Assembly (NCBI GenBank): GCA_021770065.1
Contig: JAETRR010000022.1
Span: forward strand, 17,979-81,978
Length of the DNA stretch: 64,000 nt
Direction of reading: 5' to 3'
From: Lachnoclostridium sp.
Lineage (GTDB): Bacteria; Bacillota; Clostridia; Lachnospirales; Lachnospiraceae
Part shown: positions 42,064 through 51,438 of the stretch, in pieces
How positions within the stretch are numbered: position 1 is the first letter of the stretch
How the letters are laid out: each line of letters starts with the position of its first letter
Translations under genes and position numbers: made by a program
The notes under the pieces: model-generated
What the model was told of the DNA's origin: nothing
Database searches by the model: none
Seen by the model: only the letters and a program-made list of their open reading frames with translations

Positions 42064-43020
42064 TCAGGCGATCCATGATTTTTGGATGGCGTTTAATATT
42101 TTTATAGCATTTACAGTCATTGTTTCTGTCATTACAGGGCTTTCCGTCAGCCCCTTCCGGATGCATTGTTCCATATGGATGACCTCGTACATAAGCTCAT
42201 GTTCGCAGGGAAATTCCAGAATGACCGGTTCCCGATCCGGGTAATGCAGGATGGCTTTGCGCGCTTTCCAGTAGTCGGGGATCTCTGCATATCCTTTTTC
42301 GCCGTATAGATAGGCGGTGTGGGAGGTGGTTACGGCGGTGCTTGTCTTGTTTGTGAATAAAAGGCCGTTTTCCATCAGCATAGAGAGGGAAAACTGATTT
42401 TCTACAGAGGTCCGGCTTCTGGTGCACAGGCCGCTCCAGTCCGTAACCCGGCAGTCGAACAGGTACTGCATGAGCTGGAGGCTGTATATGGCATTGCCGT
42501 AAAGGGGGCCTCCGCCTTTTTCCGGGTCAAAAAACCAGGAGTTGTAGCCGGGGTCGAAGGAGCTGGAGAAGTCCGCCATTTTTACCTCGCCTAAGGCTCC
42601 GGAGCGGATCAGCTCTTTCAATTTTTGTATCACGGGAAGGAAGAGTACTTTCTGGGCTTCCATTATAAAAAGCTTTTTCTCTCTTGCAAGGGCGAACAGC
42701 TCCCGGGATTCCCGGGCGCTTAAAGTAAAGGGTTTTTCGCAGAGCACATGCTTTCCGTGTTCCAGAGCCATTTTTGCATAGCGGTAGTGCTCGCTGTTGA
42801 TCATGGCTACGTAAGCCGCGTCAATTTCATCGGAGCTTAAAAGCTCCTCATAACTGCCGCAGGCTCTTGGAACGTTCCAGAGAGCAGCTTTTTCCCGGGC
42901 TTTCTCAAGGCTTCGGGAGGCCAGGGCAGATGCCTCGCAGTTTTCTGCAGCCTGAACGCCCTTGATAAAGCGCGGGGCAATGGAGGAGGTGCTTAAGATT
43001 CCAAAACGTAATTTTTCCAT
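42064..43020 (-). CDS. Gfo/Idh/MocA family oxidoreductase
   Basis: A 318-residue NAD(P)-dependent dehydrogenase. The N-terminal Rossmann domain ('LRFGILSTSSIAPRFIKGVQAAENCEASALASRS') with 'AAYVAMINSEHYRYAKMALEHGKHVLCEKPFTLSARE' (catalytic Lys in EKP) leads to a C-terminal alpha/beta substrate domain. Such enzymes oxidise sugars, inositols or dihydrodiols; the substrate is unknown. It is last in the minus-strand series after murF with a 20-bp gap, so its link to the wall genes may be only positional. Confidence 0.9.
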   Translation of the reverse strand: MEKLRFGILSTSSIAPRFIKGVQAAENCEASALASRSLEKAREKAALWNVPRACGSYEELLSSDEIDAAYVAMINSEHYRYAKMALEHGKHVLCEKPFTLSARESRELFALAREKKLFIMEAQKVLFLPVIQKLKELIRSGALGEVKMADFSSSFDPGYNSWFFDPEKGGGPLYGNAIYSLQLMQYLFDCRVTDWSGLCTRSRTSVENQFSLSMLMENGLLFTNKTSTAVTTSHTAYLYGEKGYAEIPDYWKARKAILHYPDREPVILEFPCEHELMYEVIHMEQCIRKGLTESPVMTETMTVNAIKILNAIQKSWIA

Positions 43021-43040
43021 AATATTTTTCCTTTTGAAGA

Positions 43041-44423
43041 CTATGGCTCGCTTCCTGCTTTTTTCAAATAATCTACGATTTTTTCGAACTCCATGAAATG
43101 AGAAGCCTTTACCAGAATCGAATCCCCCTTGGAAAGAAGAAGCGGCAGAGCGCTGATAAGCTCTTCTCTTGTATCAAAATGCCGGAAAGTGAGAGAGGGG
43201 TTCTTGGCTCCTATCCCGCGGGCGGTTTCTTTTGACAGTTCGCCCGCAAGAAAGACCGCATCAATGCCGGCATCGGCTGCATGGCAGCCTACATTGTAAT
43301 GCAGAAGCTTCTCGTTCTCGCCCAGCTCGCCCATATCACCCAGAACGGCAACTTTTCTGCCCAGGGCACAGCTCAGTACATCAAGAGAAGCGCACATGGA
43401 AACGGGATTGGCGTTGTAACAGTCATCTAAAATCGTCCATTTCCCAGTGTGGATCAGATTGTTTCGTCCGCTGACCGGAGTGAGGTTTTCTATGCCGGTT
43501 CTGATTTGCTCTAAAGTCAGATCCAGAGCCAGGCCTACAGCAATTCCGGCCAGTGCATTGTAAACCATGTGACGGCCGGGAATGGGAATATGTGCCGTAA
43601 AGCTTCCGGCTCTGGTCACAAAGGTACAGCGTGTGCCGTCAAGCCCCAGATTCTCGATCTGCTTTGCATAGAGATCGCCGGAGGGGTCAAGGCCGAAAAA
43701 GCAAGGGGTGGGGGAACGGCTTTCCCGGAGGGTTATCAGCTTGTCGTCGTCTCCGTTTAAAATCACCTGAGCCCCCGGCTGAGCCTCCCCGAACATTTCT
43801 GTTTTGGCCTTCAGGATGCCGTCCCTGTCTTTGAGATTCTCCAGGTGGCAGAGGCCGATGTTGGTAATTACGCAGAGGTTTGGCTTAGCCATACGGCTTA
43901 GACGGGTCATCTCACCGAAATCGCTGATGCCCATTTCCAGCACGGCGGCCTCATGTTCCTCGCGGATGCGGAAAATTGTCAGAGGAAGTCCGATCTCGTT
44001 GTTGAAGTTTCCTTCTGTCTTTAATACTTTATATTTTTGCTCCAGCACGGATGCAATCATTTCCTTTGTGCTGGTCTTGCCCACGCTGCCCGTGATCCCC
44101 ACAACAGGAATGGACAGGGTGCTGCGGTAGTATTCCGCCAGGCTTTTTAAAGCCTCCAGGCAGGATTCTACCAGAATATAAGGTCCGGCAGGATACTCGG
44201 GAGCCCGTTCACAGAGGACACAGGCAGCGCCCTTGGCAAAGACGGAGGGGATGAAGCTGTGGCCGTCTGCCCGTTCACCCTTGATGGCAATAAAGAGATA
44301 ACCGGGCTCCACCTTCCGGCTGTCTATCACAATGCCGGATACCTCCAGATGCCTTTTGGAATCCTCCCCCGTATAGGTTCCCCCGCAGGCGCGGGCAATC
44401 TGATTTAACGACATTTCTTTCAT
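43041..44423 (-). CDS. murF: UDP-N-acetylmuramoyl-tripeptide--D-alanyl-D-alanine ligase
   Basis: A 460-residue MurF that adds the D-Ala-D-Ala dipeptide to UDP-MurNAc-tripeptide. It has the N-terminal domain 'EMSLNQIARACGGTYTG', the ATP loop 'VVGITGSVGKTSTKEMIASVLEQ', 'NFNNEIGLPLTIF' and the C-terminal 'LDDCYNANPVSM'. Located just after ddl in the same orientation, the two genes encode sequential steps of peptidoglycan precursor synthesis. The length is normal. Confidence 0.95.
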   Translation of the reverse strand: MKEMSLNQIARACGGTYTGEDSKRHLEVSGIVIDSRKVEPGYLFIAIKGERADGHSFIPSVFAKGAACVLCERAPEYPAGPYILVESCLEALKSLAEYYRSTLSIPVVGITGSVGKTSTKEMIASVLEQKYKVLKTEGNFNNEIGLPLTIFRIREEHEAAVLEMGISDFGEMTRLSRMAKPNLCVITNIGLCHLENLKDRDGILKAKTEMFGEAQPGAQVILNGDDDKLITLRESRSPTPCFFGLDPSGDLYAKQIENLGLDGTRCTFVTRAGSFTAHIPIPGRHMVYNALAGIAVGLALDLTLEQIRTGIENLTPVSGRNNLIHTGKWTILDDCYNANPVSMCASLDVLSCALGRKVAVLGDMGELGENEKLLHYNVGCHAADAGIDAVFLAGELSKETARGIGAKNPSLTFRHFDTREELISALPLLLSKGDSILVKASHFMEFEKIVDYLKKAGSEP

Positions 44424-44474
44424 GGTATTAGTTTCCTATTCCAGTTTCAAAGAGCTTTTGCGAAGAATGAATGC

Positions 44475-45527
44475 TTACATGCTTTCATACCGGGCCAGGG
44501 ACACTTCAATCAGCTTTTCACACAGATCCTCAAAGGACATTCCGACAGCTGCGGCCTCCTGGGGAAGCAGGCTGGTAGGTGTCATGCCCGGCAGGGTATT
44601 GGCCTCCAGGCAGTAAAAGGACTGATCCGCCGTATCCATCATAAAATCAATCCGTGCATAGGAGCTGAGCTTTAAGGTTTCAAAGACCCGCTCTGCATAC
44701 TGCTGTAACTGTGCGGTCAGATCAGCGCTCAGATCTGCCGGGCAGGTTTCGATGGTGCTGCCGGGCTGATATTTATTCTTATAGTCATAGTAGCCCTGCA
44801 GAGGGGCAATCTCAATAACGGGAAGAGCCTTTCCGTCAATCACGCCCACGGAGAATTCGCGGCCGGTGATAAACTGCTCTACAATTACATCTTCCCCGAA
44901 GGCATAGGCATCGGCGAGCACATCCGGCAGCTCTTCCGGACGCTCCACCCGGTAGGTTCCCACACTGGAGCCGCCGCAGATCGTCTTTACCATGCAGGGA
45001 TAGGGAACGGAAGCGGGATCTGCCTGCATGCCGTTCTTTAGAGTGATTCCCGCAGGAGTGGGAATCCCGGCCTGCCGGAACAGCTGCTTGGACAGATCCT
45101 TATCCATGGCAACTGCACTGCTTAAATATCCCGTTCCGGTGTAGGGAATACCCATCAGATCAAAGGCTGCCTGTATCCGGCCGTCCTCGCCGTTTGCCCC
45201 GTGAAGACCCAGAAACACAATGTCAGCCATCTCGCACAGAGCCAGCACATTTGGGCCGAACATACTTTTTCCTCCGTCTTTGCGCTGCTCCTTCAGCCGG
45301 GACAGATCCGGGTGAGATTCGGAAATGGCCCGGATATCCTTTGCCCAGTCAATGTTTTCCTGAAAAAGTTCTTCTGTTACAGGTTTTTCGGACTCGAGGC
45401 CCAGATAGACATCCAGAAGGACAGCGTGGTGTCCTTTTGCTTTTAAGGCATAATAAATCTTACTTCCGGAGCTTAAGGATACATCCCGTTCCGTGCTGGT
45501 ACCTCCGGCTAATACAACGATTTTCAT
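44475..45527 (-). CDS. ddl: D-alanine--D-alanine ligase
   Basis: A 350-residue ATP-grasp enzyme that makes D-Ala-D-Ala for the cell wall. Motifs: 'VVLAGGTSTERDVSLSSGSKI', 'FLGLHGANGEDGRIQAAFDLMGIPYTG', 'VKTICGGSSVGTYRV', 'EQFITGREFSVGVIDG' and 'CLEANTLPGMTPTSLLPQEAAAVGMSF'. The active-site YxxK/Phe loop that distinguishes D-Ala- from D-Lac-specific ligases reads 'YYDYKNKYQPG', consistent with the D-Ala (Tyr) type. It is in one run with plsC, 13 bp upstream. Confidence 0.94.
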   Translation of the reverse strand: MKIVVLAGGTSTERDVSLSSGSKIYYALKAKGHHAVLLDVYLGLESEKPVTEELFQENIDWAKDIRAISESHPDLSRLKEQRKDGGKSMFGPNVLALCEMADIVFLGLHGANGEDGRIQAAFDLMGIPYTGTGYLSSAVAMDKDLSKQLFRQAGIPTPAGITLKNGMQADPASVPYPCMVKTICGGSSVGTYRVERPEELPDVLADAYAFGEDVIVEQFITGREFSVGVIDGKALPVIEIAPLQGYYDYKNKYQPGSTIETCPADLSADLTAQLQQYAERVFETLKLSSYARIDFMMDTADQSFYCLEANTLPGMTPTSLLPQEAAAVGMSFEDLCEKLIEVSLARYESM

Positions 45528-45540
45528 AAGCTTTTACTCC

Positions 45541-46272
45541 TCATACCAGATTTTTATTTTTGTCCAGCATCTCCTGAATCCGGTTCTGGGTATAGGAACC
45601 CAGAAATTTTTTTTCTTCCTTTGTCAGCTCCATTGGGAGAATAGGGGTGCCGTATTCCAGAATCACATGGCAGGGGCGGATAAAGGGAATGTGGTTTTCA
45701 AATATTTCCGCAGAATTGGTAATTGCCATAGGGATAATGGGACATCCCGTTTTTTCGGCAATTTTCATACTGCCTTCTTTAAAGGGAAGCATCTCGTCCG
45801 TGCGGTTTCTGGTTCCTTCCGGGAAAATGCAGATGGAAATTCCCCTTTTAATATATTCAATTCCCTGCAGGATGGTTTTTAATCCCGCTTTGATATCCTT
45901 CCTGTCCAGAAACAGGCAGTAGAGCGCTTTCATCCAGTCCCGGAGGAGCCAGTAGCGGAGCATCTCAACCTTTGCCACATAGCCCGTGAGTCCGGGACAC
46001 CGGGAGTAGGTAAGGAGAATATCAAAATAGCTGCGGTGGTTCCCGATATAGAGGACGGCCTGATCCCTGGGGACATTTTCTTCCCCTATGACGGTCAGGC
46101 GCACACCGGCTGCCTTAAGCATCAGTTTAAAGGCTGCCTGCACCATGCGCAGACAGCTGTAGTCCTTTGCTTTCTGATTAAATTTTCCGACAATCCATTC
46201 TATCAGAAGAACGGGAATGCCCAGAAGCAGATACAAAAAAAGTATCAGAACGATAATGATGAATCTTACCAC
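45541..46272 (-). CDS. plsC: 1-acyl-sn-glycerol-3-phosphate acyltransferase (PlsC family)
   Basis: A 243-residue membrane-associated acyltransferase in phosphatidic acid synthesis. An N-terminal hydrophobic helix (about 3-28) precedes 'YIGNHRSYFDILL' (catalytic H-x4-D) and 'ICIFPEGTRNRTDEMLPFKEGSMKIA' (G3P-binding EGTR). 'GCPIIPMAITNS' completes the family motif set. It lies 9 bp after malQ and 13 bp before ddl, so it shares their transcript. Confidence 0.9.
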   Translation of the reverse strand: MVRFIIIVLILFLYLLLGIPVLLIEWIVGKFNQKAKDYSCLRMVQAAFKLMLKAAGVRLTVIGEENVPRDQAVLYIGNHRSYFDILLTYSRCPGLTGYVAKVEMLRYWLLRDWMKALYCLFLDRKDIKAGLKTILQGIEYIKRGISICIFPEGTRNRTDEMLPFKEGSMKIAEKTGCPIIPMAITNSAEIFENHIPFIRPCHVILEYGTPILPMELTKEEKKFLGSYTQNRIQEMLDKNKNLV

Positions 46273-46281
46273 TGCTGCCTC

Positions 46282-47802
46282 CTATCTGCCGAACAATTCA
46301 GTCATCTGCCGTAATCCGGAGGCTATGCCGGAATTCAGATCTTCACTGCGGTAGCGCCATTCCCAGTTGCCCAGGGCAACGCCGGGCGTATTCATGCGCG
46401 CTTCGCTGCCGAGCTTCAGAACATCCTGAAGAGGGAAGATGGCATAACGTGCAATAGTTCCAAGGCAGATACGGATAAAATCCCAGCTTATGCTGGATGC
46501 GTCCGTATTCATATAGCGGCGGACCTTATCACGGGCGTATTCTGAGGTATTCTGATACCAGCCGGTGCTGGTGTCGTTATCGTGAGTACCGGTATAGCAG
46601 ATACAGTTGCGTGTGTTGAGCTGGTGGGGCAGGAAGGTGCTCTCGCCGCCTTCAAAGGCAAACTGGAGAATCCGCATGCCTGGAAAGCCGAGCGTATCCC
46701 GCAGATGCTCTACCTCCGGAGTGATTAATCCCAGATCTTCGGCAAAAATAGGAAGATCTTCGCCAAGCTCCTTTTCGATGGCGAGGAAAAGCGCTTCCCC
46801 CGGCCCTTTTTTCCAGGTGCCGTTGATGGCGGTCTCCTCTTTTGCATCAACTTCCCAGTAAGCTTCAAAGCCGCGGAAATGGTCGATGCGCAGGTAGTCG
46901 ACCTGATCGATCTGATTGCGGATTCGGGCAATCCACCACTGATAGCCCTCTTTTTTATGAGCGTCCCAATCATACAGGGGGTTGTTCCATTTCTGGCCGG
47001 TGGCGCTGAAATAATCCGGCGGTACACCTGCCACGGAATCCGGATAGCCGTCCTCATTGACCTGGAACAGATGCCGGTTGGCCCACACATCGGCGCCGTC
47101 CGGGGATACAAAAATGGGAATATCTCCGATGACAGCTATATTTTTGTCATTGGCATATTTTTTCAGATCATACCACTGAATATAGAATAAATACTGTAAA
47201 AACTGCTGATAAGCAATACCGTCCGCCAGCTTCTCCTCCCACAGAGGACGGTCCTTTGCGGAAAGGTTACGGAGATTTTCCGGCCACTCTGTCCAGGAAG
47301 CTTCTTCCTGTTCCTCCCGGATCGCCATAAACAGGCAGTAATCGGAAAGCCAGAAGGCATTTGCCTCACAGAAAGAATTGTATTCCTCCAGGAAATTCTT
47401 GTCGGCAGTATGGCGGAAGGCTTCGTATGCCTTTTTAAACAGGCCGTATTTGTAAGTACGCACCTTATCGTAATCTATCCGTATCGGATCAAAATCGGGA
47501 ATATCCTCCAGATCCGCTGCTGTCAAAAGTTCTTTTTCCTTCAAAAGCTCCGGGCTGATCAGCAAAGGCTCGCCCGCAAACACGGAATAACCCTGGTAGG
47601 GGGAATTGCCGTAGGAGGTAATGGGAACCAGAGGAAGTATCTGCCAGAGATGCTGTCCGGAGGCTTCCAGAAAATCAATAAATTCATAGGCACCCTTTCC
47701 GAAATCCCCGATTCCGTAGGGAGACGGGAAAGAAACAGGGTGCAGCAAAATGCCGCTGTACCTGTGATTCACATGGTCATCGGCAGCTGTTTTAAAACGC
47801 AT
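46282..47802 (-). CDS. malQ: 4-alpha-glucanotransferase
   Basis: A 506-residue GH77 amylomaltase that rearranges alpha-1,4-glucans during glycogen or maltodextrin use. Markers are 'YSGILLHPVSFPSPYGIGDFG', 'WQILPLVPITSYGNSPYQGYSVFAG', 'YLRIDHFRGFEAYWEV' (nucleophile Asp), 'PIFAEDLGLITPEVEHLRDTLGFPGMRILQFAF' (acid Glu) and 'TGTHDNDTS'. It is probably first in the minus-strand run that continues with plsC, divergent from the lipoprotein at 47971. Confidence 0.94.
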   Translation of the reverse strand: MRFKTAADDHVNHRYSGILLHPVSFPSPYGIGDFGKGAYEFIDFLEASGQHLWQILPLVPITSYGNSPYQGYSVFAGEPLLISPELLKEKELLTAADLEDIPDFDPIRIDYDKVRTYKYGLFKKAYEAFRHTADKNFLEEYNSFCEANAFWLSDYCLFMAIREEQEEASWTEWPENLRNLSAKDRPLWEEKLADGIAYQQFLQYLFYIQWYDLKKYANDKNIAVIGDIPIFVSPDGADVWANRHLFQVNEDGYPDSVAGVPPDYFSATGQKWNNPLYDWDAHKKEGYQWWIARIRNQIDQVDYLRIDHFRGFEAYWEVDAKEETAINGTWKKGPGEALFLAIEKELGEDLPIFAEDLGLITPEVEHLRDTLGFPGMRILQFAFEGGESTFLPHQLNTRNCICYTGTHDNDTSTGWYQNTSEYARDKVRRYMNTDASSISWDFIRICLGTIARYAIFPLQDVLKLGSEARMNTPGVALGNWEWRYRSEDLNSGIASGLRQMTELFGR

Positions 47803-47970
47803 AGTGCTTCTCCTTTCGCGGTATGGCGGATACTTGTATTTACTTCAGAATGAAAACAGGGATGTACCGTGCCGTAACCGGATTCTTCTTTTCCCATTAT
47901 AATAAAGTCAGCGTTAAAAAACAAGGATATTACAAGCTTTTTCCACGTAAATATAAGTGAGGTGATGAAT

Positions 47971-48372
47971 ATGTGGAAACGCGTTCTCTTGATTGGCAGC
48001 ATTCTGATTTTTCTGTCCGGATGCAGCATTCAGACAAATGACCGGGAAAAACTGCATGATCTGGAATATACCATTGTGGAGGAAGGGAAGGCCCCGGAGG
48101 GGCTCCAGACGATTCTTGAGGAAAAAAGAAAGGGAGAATTCAAACTGACGTATGAGGAGGAAGGGCAGCTTTACCTGTGTATCGGTTACGGGGAACAGAA
48201 GACGAGCGGTTACAGTATTGCAGTCAATGAACTGTATCTGTCGGAAAATGCCATTTATTTTGACACCAGCCTCATCGGCCCGAGCAGGGAGGAGCAGGCT
48301 GCGGAGGTGCCAAGCTATCCCTGTCTGGTGGTGCGGACAGAATATGTGGATAAACCGGTGGTATTTCAGTAG
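47971..48372 (+). CDS. PrcB-like domain lipoprotein
   Basis: A 133-residue lipoprotein with lipobox 'IFLSGC' (Cys16). The C-terminal part 'GYSIAVNELYLSENAIYFDTSLIGPSREEQAAEVPSYPCLVVRTEYVDKPVVF' matches the PrcB C-terminal domain, named for a spirochaete protease-complex subunit. Its role in Firmicutes is unknown. The ATG at 47971 is used because gtgagg (47957-47962) is well placed; two in-frame starts at 47962 and 47965 are too close to that site. It precedes sipL, 49 bp apart. Confidence 0.75.
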   Translation: MWKRVLLIGSILIFLSGCSIQTNDREKLHDLEYTIVEEGKAPEGLQTILEEKRKGEFKLTYEEEGQLYLCIGYGEQKTSGYSIAVNELYLSENAIYFDTSLIGPSREEQAAEVPSYPCLVVRTEYVDKPVVFQ

Positions 48373-48421
48373 AGATGCGTGCATAGATTGGTAGAAAAGA
48401 AATAGTGGAAAGGTGTATGTT

Positions 48422-49987
48422 ATGGAGCTTGTTCGCAGAAATATACATATGAACCGGCAAAAAGGAAAAGCAGTCAGCCAGATGACGCTGGATGATGACT
48501 ATAATATTCCGGATAACATGCCGGATGCCGGTATGATTATCCAGGAAAAAGGAAGTATCGAGATCGGAGAGGTACGGGCGGAGGCCGGCCGGGTGAAGGT
48601 CAAAGGTGCTCTGAACTTTTTTGTACTCTATATGGAAGAAGGGCCGGAGAGCGGATTACATAGTGTGCAGGGGCAGATTCCCTTTGAGGAAATGATGAAC
48701 GTGGAGGATGCCAGGGACGGAGACAGCCTGCAGTTAAAGTGGATGCTGGAGGATGTGTCCTCGGCGCTGATTAACTCCAGAAAGCTGAGTATCAAGACGA
48801 TCGTGACGCTGGAGCTTTCCGTGGAGGAGCTTTTTGATGCGGAGGTTCCGGTAGAGGCGGAGGGCTCCGATACGGTTCAGGTAAAGACCTGCCACGTGTC
48901 TACGGCCGGCCTGGCAGTCAGGAAGAAGGATACCTGCCGGATCAAGGATGAGATGATTCTGCCGGCCAATAAGCCGAATATCCGTCAATTGCTCTGGCAG
49001 GATATTTCCATGCAGGGTACGGAACTTCGGATTGGCGAGGGTGAGATTCTGGTAAAGGGCGAGCTGGCGGTGTTTGTTCTGTATGAGGGCGAGGAGGAGA
49101 GCGGAAAGGCTTTCTGGATGGAACAGATGATACCCTTCAGCAGCCATGTGGACGTGAGCGGCTGCCAGGAAGGAATGCTCGGAAATCTGGGGCTTAATCT
49201 GTCACACAGTGATCTGGAAGTGAAGCCGGATTATGACGGGGAGCTCAGAGTACTGAATCTGGATGCTGTATTGGAGCTGGATATCCAGCTTTATGAGGAA
49301 GAGCATCTCAGTATGATCTGTGACCTGTACAGTCCGGTCCGGGAACTGAAGCTTGTTACGGCTCCGGCGGTTTACGAGAGTATTCTGGTGAGCAATTCTT
49401 CCAAGTGCCGGGTTGCGGATCGGATGAAGACCGGAAGCCCGGAGGTGCAGATTCTTCAGATTTGCCACAGCCGGGGCGAGGTGAAGGTGGATGAGAGCTC
49501 TGTTACGCCGGAAGGACTTCTGGTGGAGGGTGTGATCTCGATCCAGGTTCTCTATGTGACTTCGGATGACAATCATCCCTTCCTGTGCCTGAAAGGAGTG
49601 GTTCCTTTTGAGCATTTGATTGAGGCGCCGGGGATTGGGAAGGACAGTATTTATTACCTTCAGACTTCTTTGGAGCAGCTTGGGGTTACGATGGTGAACA
49701 GCGGAGAACTGGAAGTGAAGGCGGTTGTGCAGGTGAACGCGCTGGTGCTGAACCGCGTGAGTATGCAGTGTATTTCTGCGGTGGAGGAGCAGCCTCTTGA
49801 TATGGATGTGGTGAAGGGACTGCCGGGATTTTTGATCTATACGGCGCAGCCGTCGGATACGCTTTGGGATATTGCAAAGGCTTATCATACGACGGTAGAC
49901 TGGATTTGCGAGCTGAATGAGCTGAGTAATGACCAGATCCGGCAGGGGCAGAAGCTGCTGCTGGTGAAACAGATGGAGAATTTTTAG
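48422..49987 (+). CDS. sipL: Spore coat morphogenetic protein SipL (DUF3794 + LysM)
   Basis: A 521-residue protein with repeated DUF3794/SPOCS beta domains (about 30-150, 180-280 and 335-440; e.g. 'DYNIPDNMPDAGMIIQEKGSIEIGEVRAEAGRVKVKGALNFFVLYM'). A C-terminal LysM domain ('IYTAQPSDTLWDIAKAYHTTVDWICELNELSNDQIRQGQKLLLV') ends the protein. In Clostridioides SipL binds SpoIVA through its LysM and is needed to place the coat around the forespore. The ATG at 48422 fits ggaaagg (48407-48413). It would act in the mother cell. Confidence 0.9.
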   Translation: MELVRRNIHMNRQKGKAVSQMTLDDDYNIPDNMPDAGMIIQEKGSIEIGEVRAEAGRVKVKGALNFFVLYMEEGPESGLHSVQGQIPFEEMMNVEDARDGDSLQLKWMLEDVSSALINSRKLSIKTIVTLELSVEELFDAEVPVEAEGSDTVQVKTCHVSTAGLAVRKKDTCRIKDEMILPANKPNIRQLLWQDISMQGTELRIGEGEILVKGELAVFVLYEGEEESGKAFWMEQMIPFSSHVDVSGCQEGMLGNLGLNLSHSDLEVKPDYDGELRVLNLDAVLELDIQLYEEEHLSMICDLYSPVRELKLVTAPAVYESILVSNSSKCRVADRMKTGSPEVQILQICHSRGEVKVDESSVTPEGLLVEGVISIQVLYVTSDDNHPFLCLKGVVPFEHLIEAPGIGKDSIYYLQTSLEQLGVTMVNSGELEVKAVVQVNALVLNRVSMQCISAVEEQPLDMDVVKGLPGFLIYTAQPSDTLWDIAKAYHTTVDWICELNELSNDQIRQGQKLLLVKQMENF

Positions 49988-49998
49988 GAGGGACGGAC

Positions 49999-50211
49999 GG
50001 GGCAGGCAGAAAATAAGCCATCCGGTATTTCTGTATCCGGTGTTCGGACGGTTCACGTACACGCTGTCTGCTCTGTGTGAACATTACCTTGGGGTGTTTG
50101 GAAGATGTGAGGCGCTTTGAGGTAATGTTCGCCCATATCAGACAGCGTGTGCGTGAACAGCCGGACACCTGGATATCAGAAATACCGGATGGCTTATTTT
50201 CTGCCTGCCCC
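49999..50211. repeat. Palindromic intergenic element, copy E
   Basis: The outer 35 bp from 49999 (ggggcaggcagaaaataagc...) and the complement ending at 50211 are identical. The type-1 core TGTTCGGACGGTTC (about 50040-50053) opposes the type-2 core GAACAGCCGGACAC (50155-50168). The inner arms include AACATTACCT / AGGTAATGTT around a loop of about 30 bp. It starts 11 bp after the sipL stop. The following 50212-50294 holds nothing recognisable. Confidence 0.85.
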
Positions 50212-50294
50212 TGGCTTTGGGGACGGGAGATGGCAGGTTTCGATTTGAGGCGGTACCGGTTTTGAGAAGAAGGGTGATTTGAGGTATTTTGGGG

Positions 50295-50323
50295 TTGTGT
50301 GAGAGGGGGAAGTTTGTTATACT
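50295..50323 (+). promoter_or_regulatory. Sigma-A promoter of ispE
   Basis: TTGTGT (50295-50300), a 17-bp spacer, TATACT (50318-50323); the start codon lies 59 bp downstream. Confidence 0.55.
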
Positions 50324-50381
50324 TTTGTGTATACAAAAAACAGTGTAAATACAATGGTGTGGAAACAGAGGATGACCGGGT

Positions 50382-51269
50382 ATGGATAGGATGCAGCTTA
50401 AAGCTATGGCGAAGATTAATCTGGGACTGGATGTTCTGCGGCGCAGGGAGGATGGATACCATGAGGTCCGCATGATTATGCAGACAGTACATATTTTTGA
50501 TCAGCTTCAGCTGGAGAAAAGGCAGGAGGAGGGTATCCGGGTCAGGACAAACCTTTATTATCTGCCGGAAGATGAGAATAATCTGGTGTATAAGGCGGCG
50601 AAACTTTTGCGGGATGAGTTCGGGCTGCCGGGAGGGATTTCGATTCAGCTGAAGAAGTATATTCCGGTGGCCGCCGGGATGGCCGGGGGAAGCTCGGATG
50701 CGGCGGCAGTGCTTTTTGGAATGAACCGGATGTATGAGCTGGGGCTGTCTTTGGAGGAGCTTATGCAGAGGGGAGTGAAGATCGGAGCGGATGTGCCCTA
50801 TTGTATTATGAGGGGGACTGCCCTGGCGGAGGGGATTGGAGAAGTTTTAAGCCCGCTTCCGCCGATGCCGCCCTGTACGATTCTGGTGGCGAAGCCGGGA
50901 ATCGGGGTTTCTACCCGGTTTGTGTTTGAGAATCTGAAGGCGGATGAGCTTTTGCGGCATCCGGATATTGACGGGATGGCAGAGGCTCTTAAGAAGCAGG
51001 ATTTGAAGGGGCTTGCAAGGCTTATGGAATCGGGGAATGTGCTGGAGACAGTGACGGTTCCGGCTTATCCGGTGATACAGAGGATCAAGGATACCATGCT
51101 CCGGGCCGGAGCCCTGGGGGCGCTGATGAGCGGAAGCGGCCCTACAGTGTTTGGGATTTTTGACAGCAGGCAGACGGCAAAAAGGGCTTATGGTGTTCTG
51201 AAACGGGGACATCTGGCCAGGCAGATTTTTTTGACTACGCCTTATAACAGCCGGCAGTCCGGCATCTGA
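50382..51269 (+). CDS. ispE: 4-diphosphocytidyl-2-C-methyl-D-erythritol kinase
   Basis: A 295-residue GHMP kinase of the non-mevalonate isoprenoid pathway. Signatures: 'AMAKINLGLDVLRRREDGYHEVRMIMQTV' at the N-terminus, the ATP loop 'VAAGMAGGSSDAAAVLFGMN', 'IGADVPYCIMRGTALAEGIGE' and a C-terminal 'LMSGSGPTVFGIF'. The length is standard. No other MEP-pathway gene is in the window. The following GntR gene is 169 bp away and separately controlled. Confidence 0.95.
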   Translation: MDRMQLKAMAKINLGLDVLRRREDGYHEVRMIMQTVHIFDQLQLEKRQEEGIRVRTNLYYLPEDENNLVYKAAKLLRDEFGLPGGISIQLKKYIPVAAGMAGGSSDAAAVLFGMNRMYELGLSLEELMQRGVKIGADVPYCIMRGTALAEGIGEVLSPLPPMPPCTILVAKPGIGVSTRFVFENLKADELLRHPDIDGMAEALKKQDLKGLARLMESGNVLETVTVPAYPVIQRIKDTMLRAGALGALMSGSGPTVFGIFDSRQTAKRAYGVLKRGHLARQIFLTTPYNSRQSGI

Positions 51270-51438
51270 CAGAGAATGCGGCCGGGCTGCCGATGCGGAA
51301 TGCTTTACGGGATTATTGATATCAGGGTGCAGGTACATTATAAATTAAATAACTAACGCATTTGTTTGCCTGCATTTCGATAGTACAGGGTAAATGTGTC
51401 AGCTGTTTAATCTTCGATATACTGGAATAGGAGCAGAG

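Noticed and set aside
47914..48384. Minus-strand frame opposite the PrcB-like lipoprotein
   Set aside because: The plus-strand gene has a signal peptide, lipobox and ribosome site; the minus frame has none.
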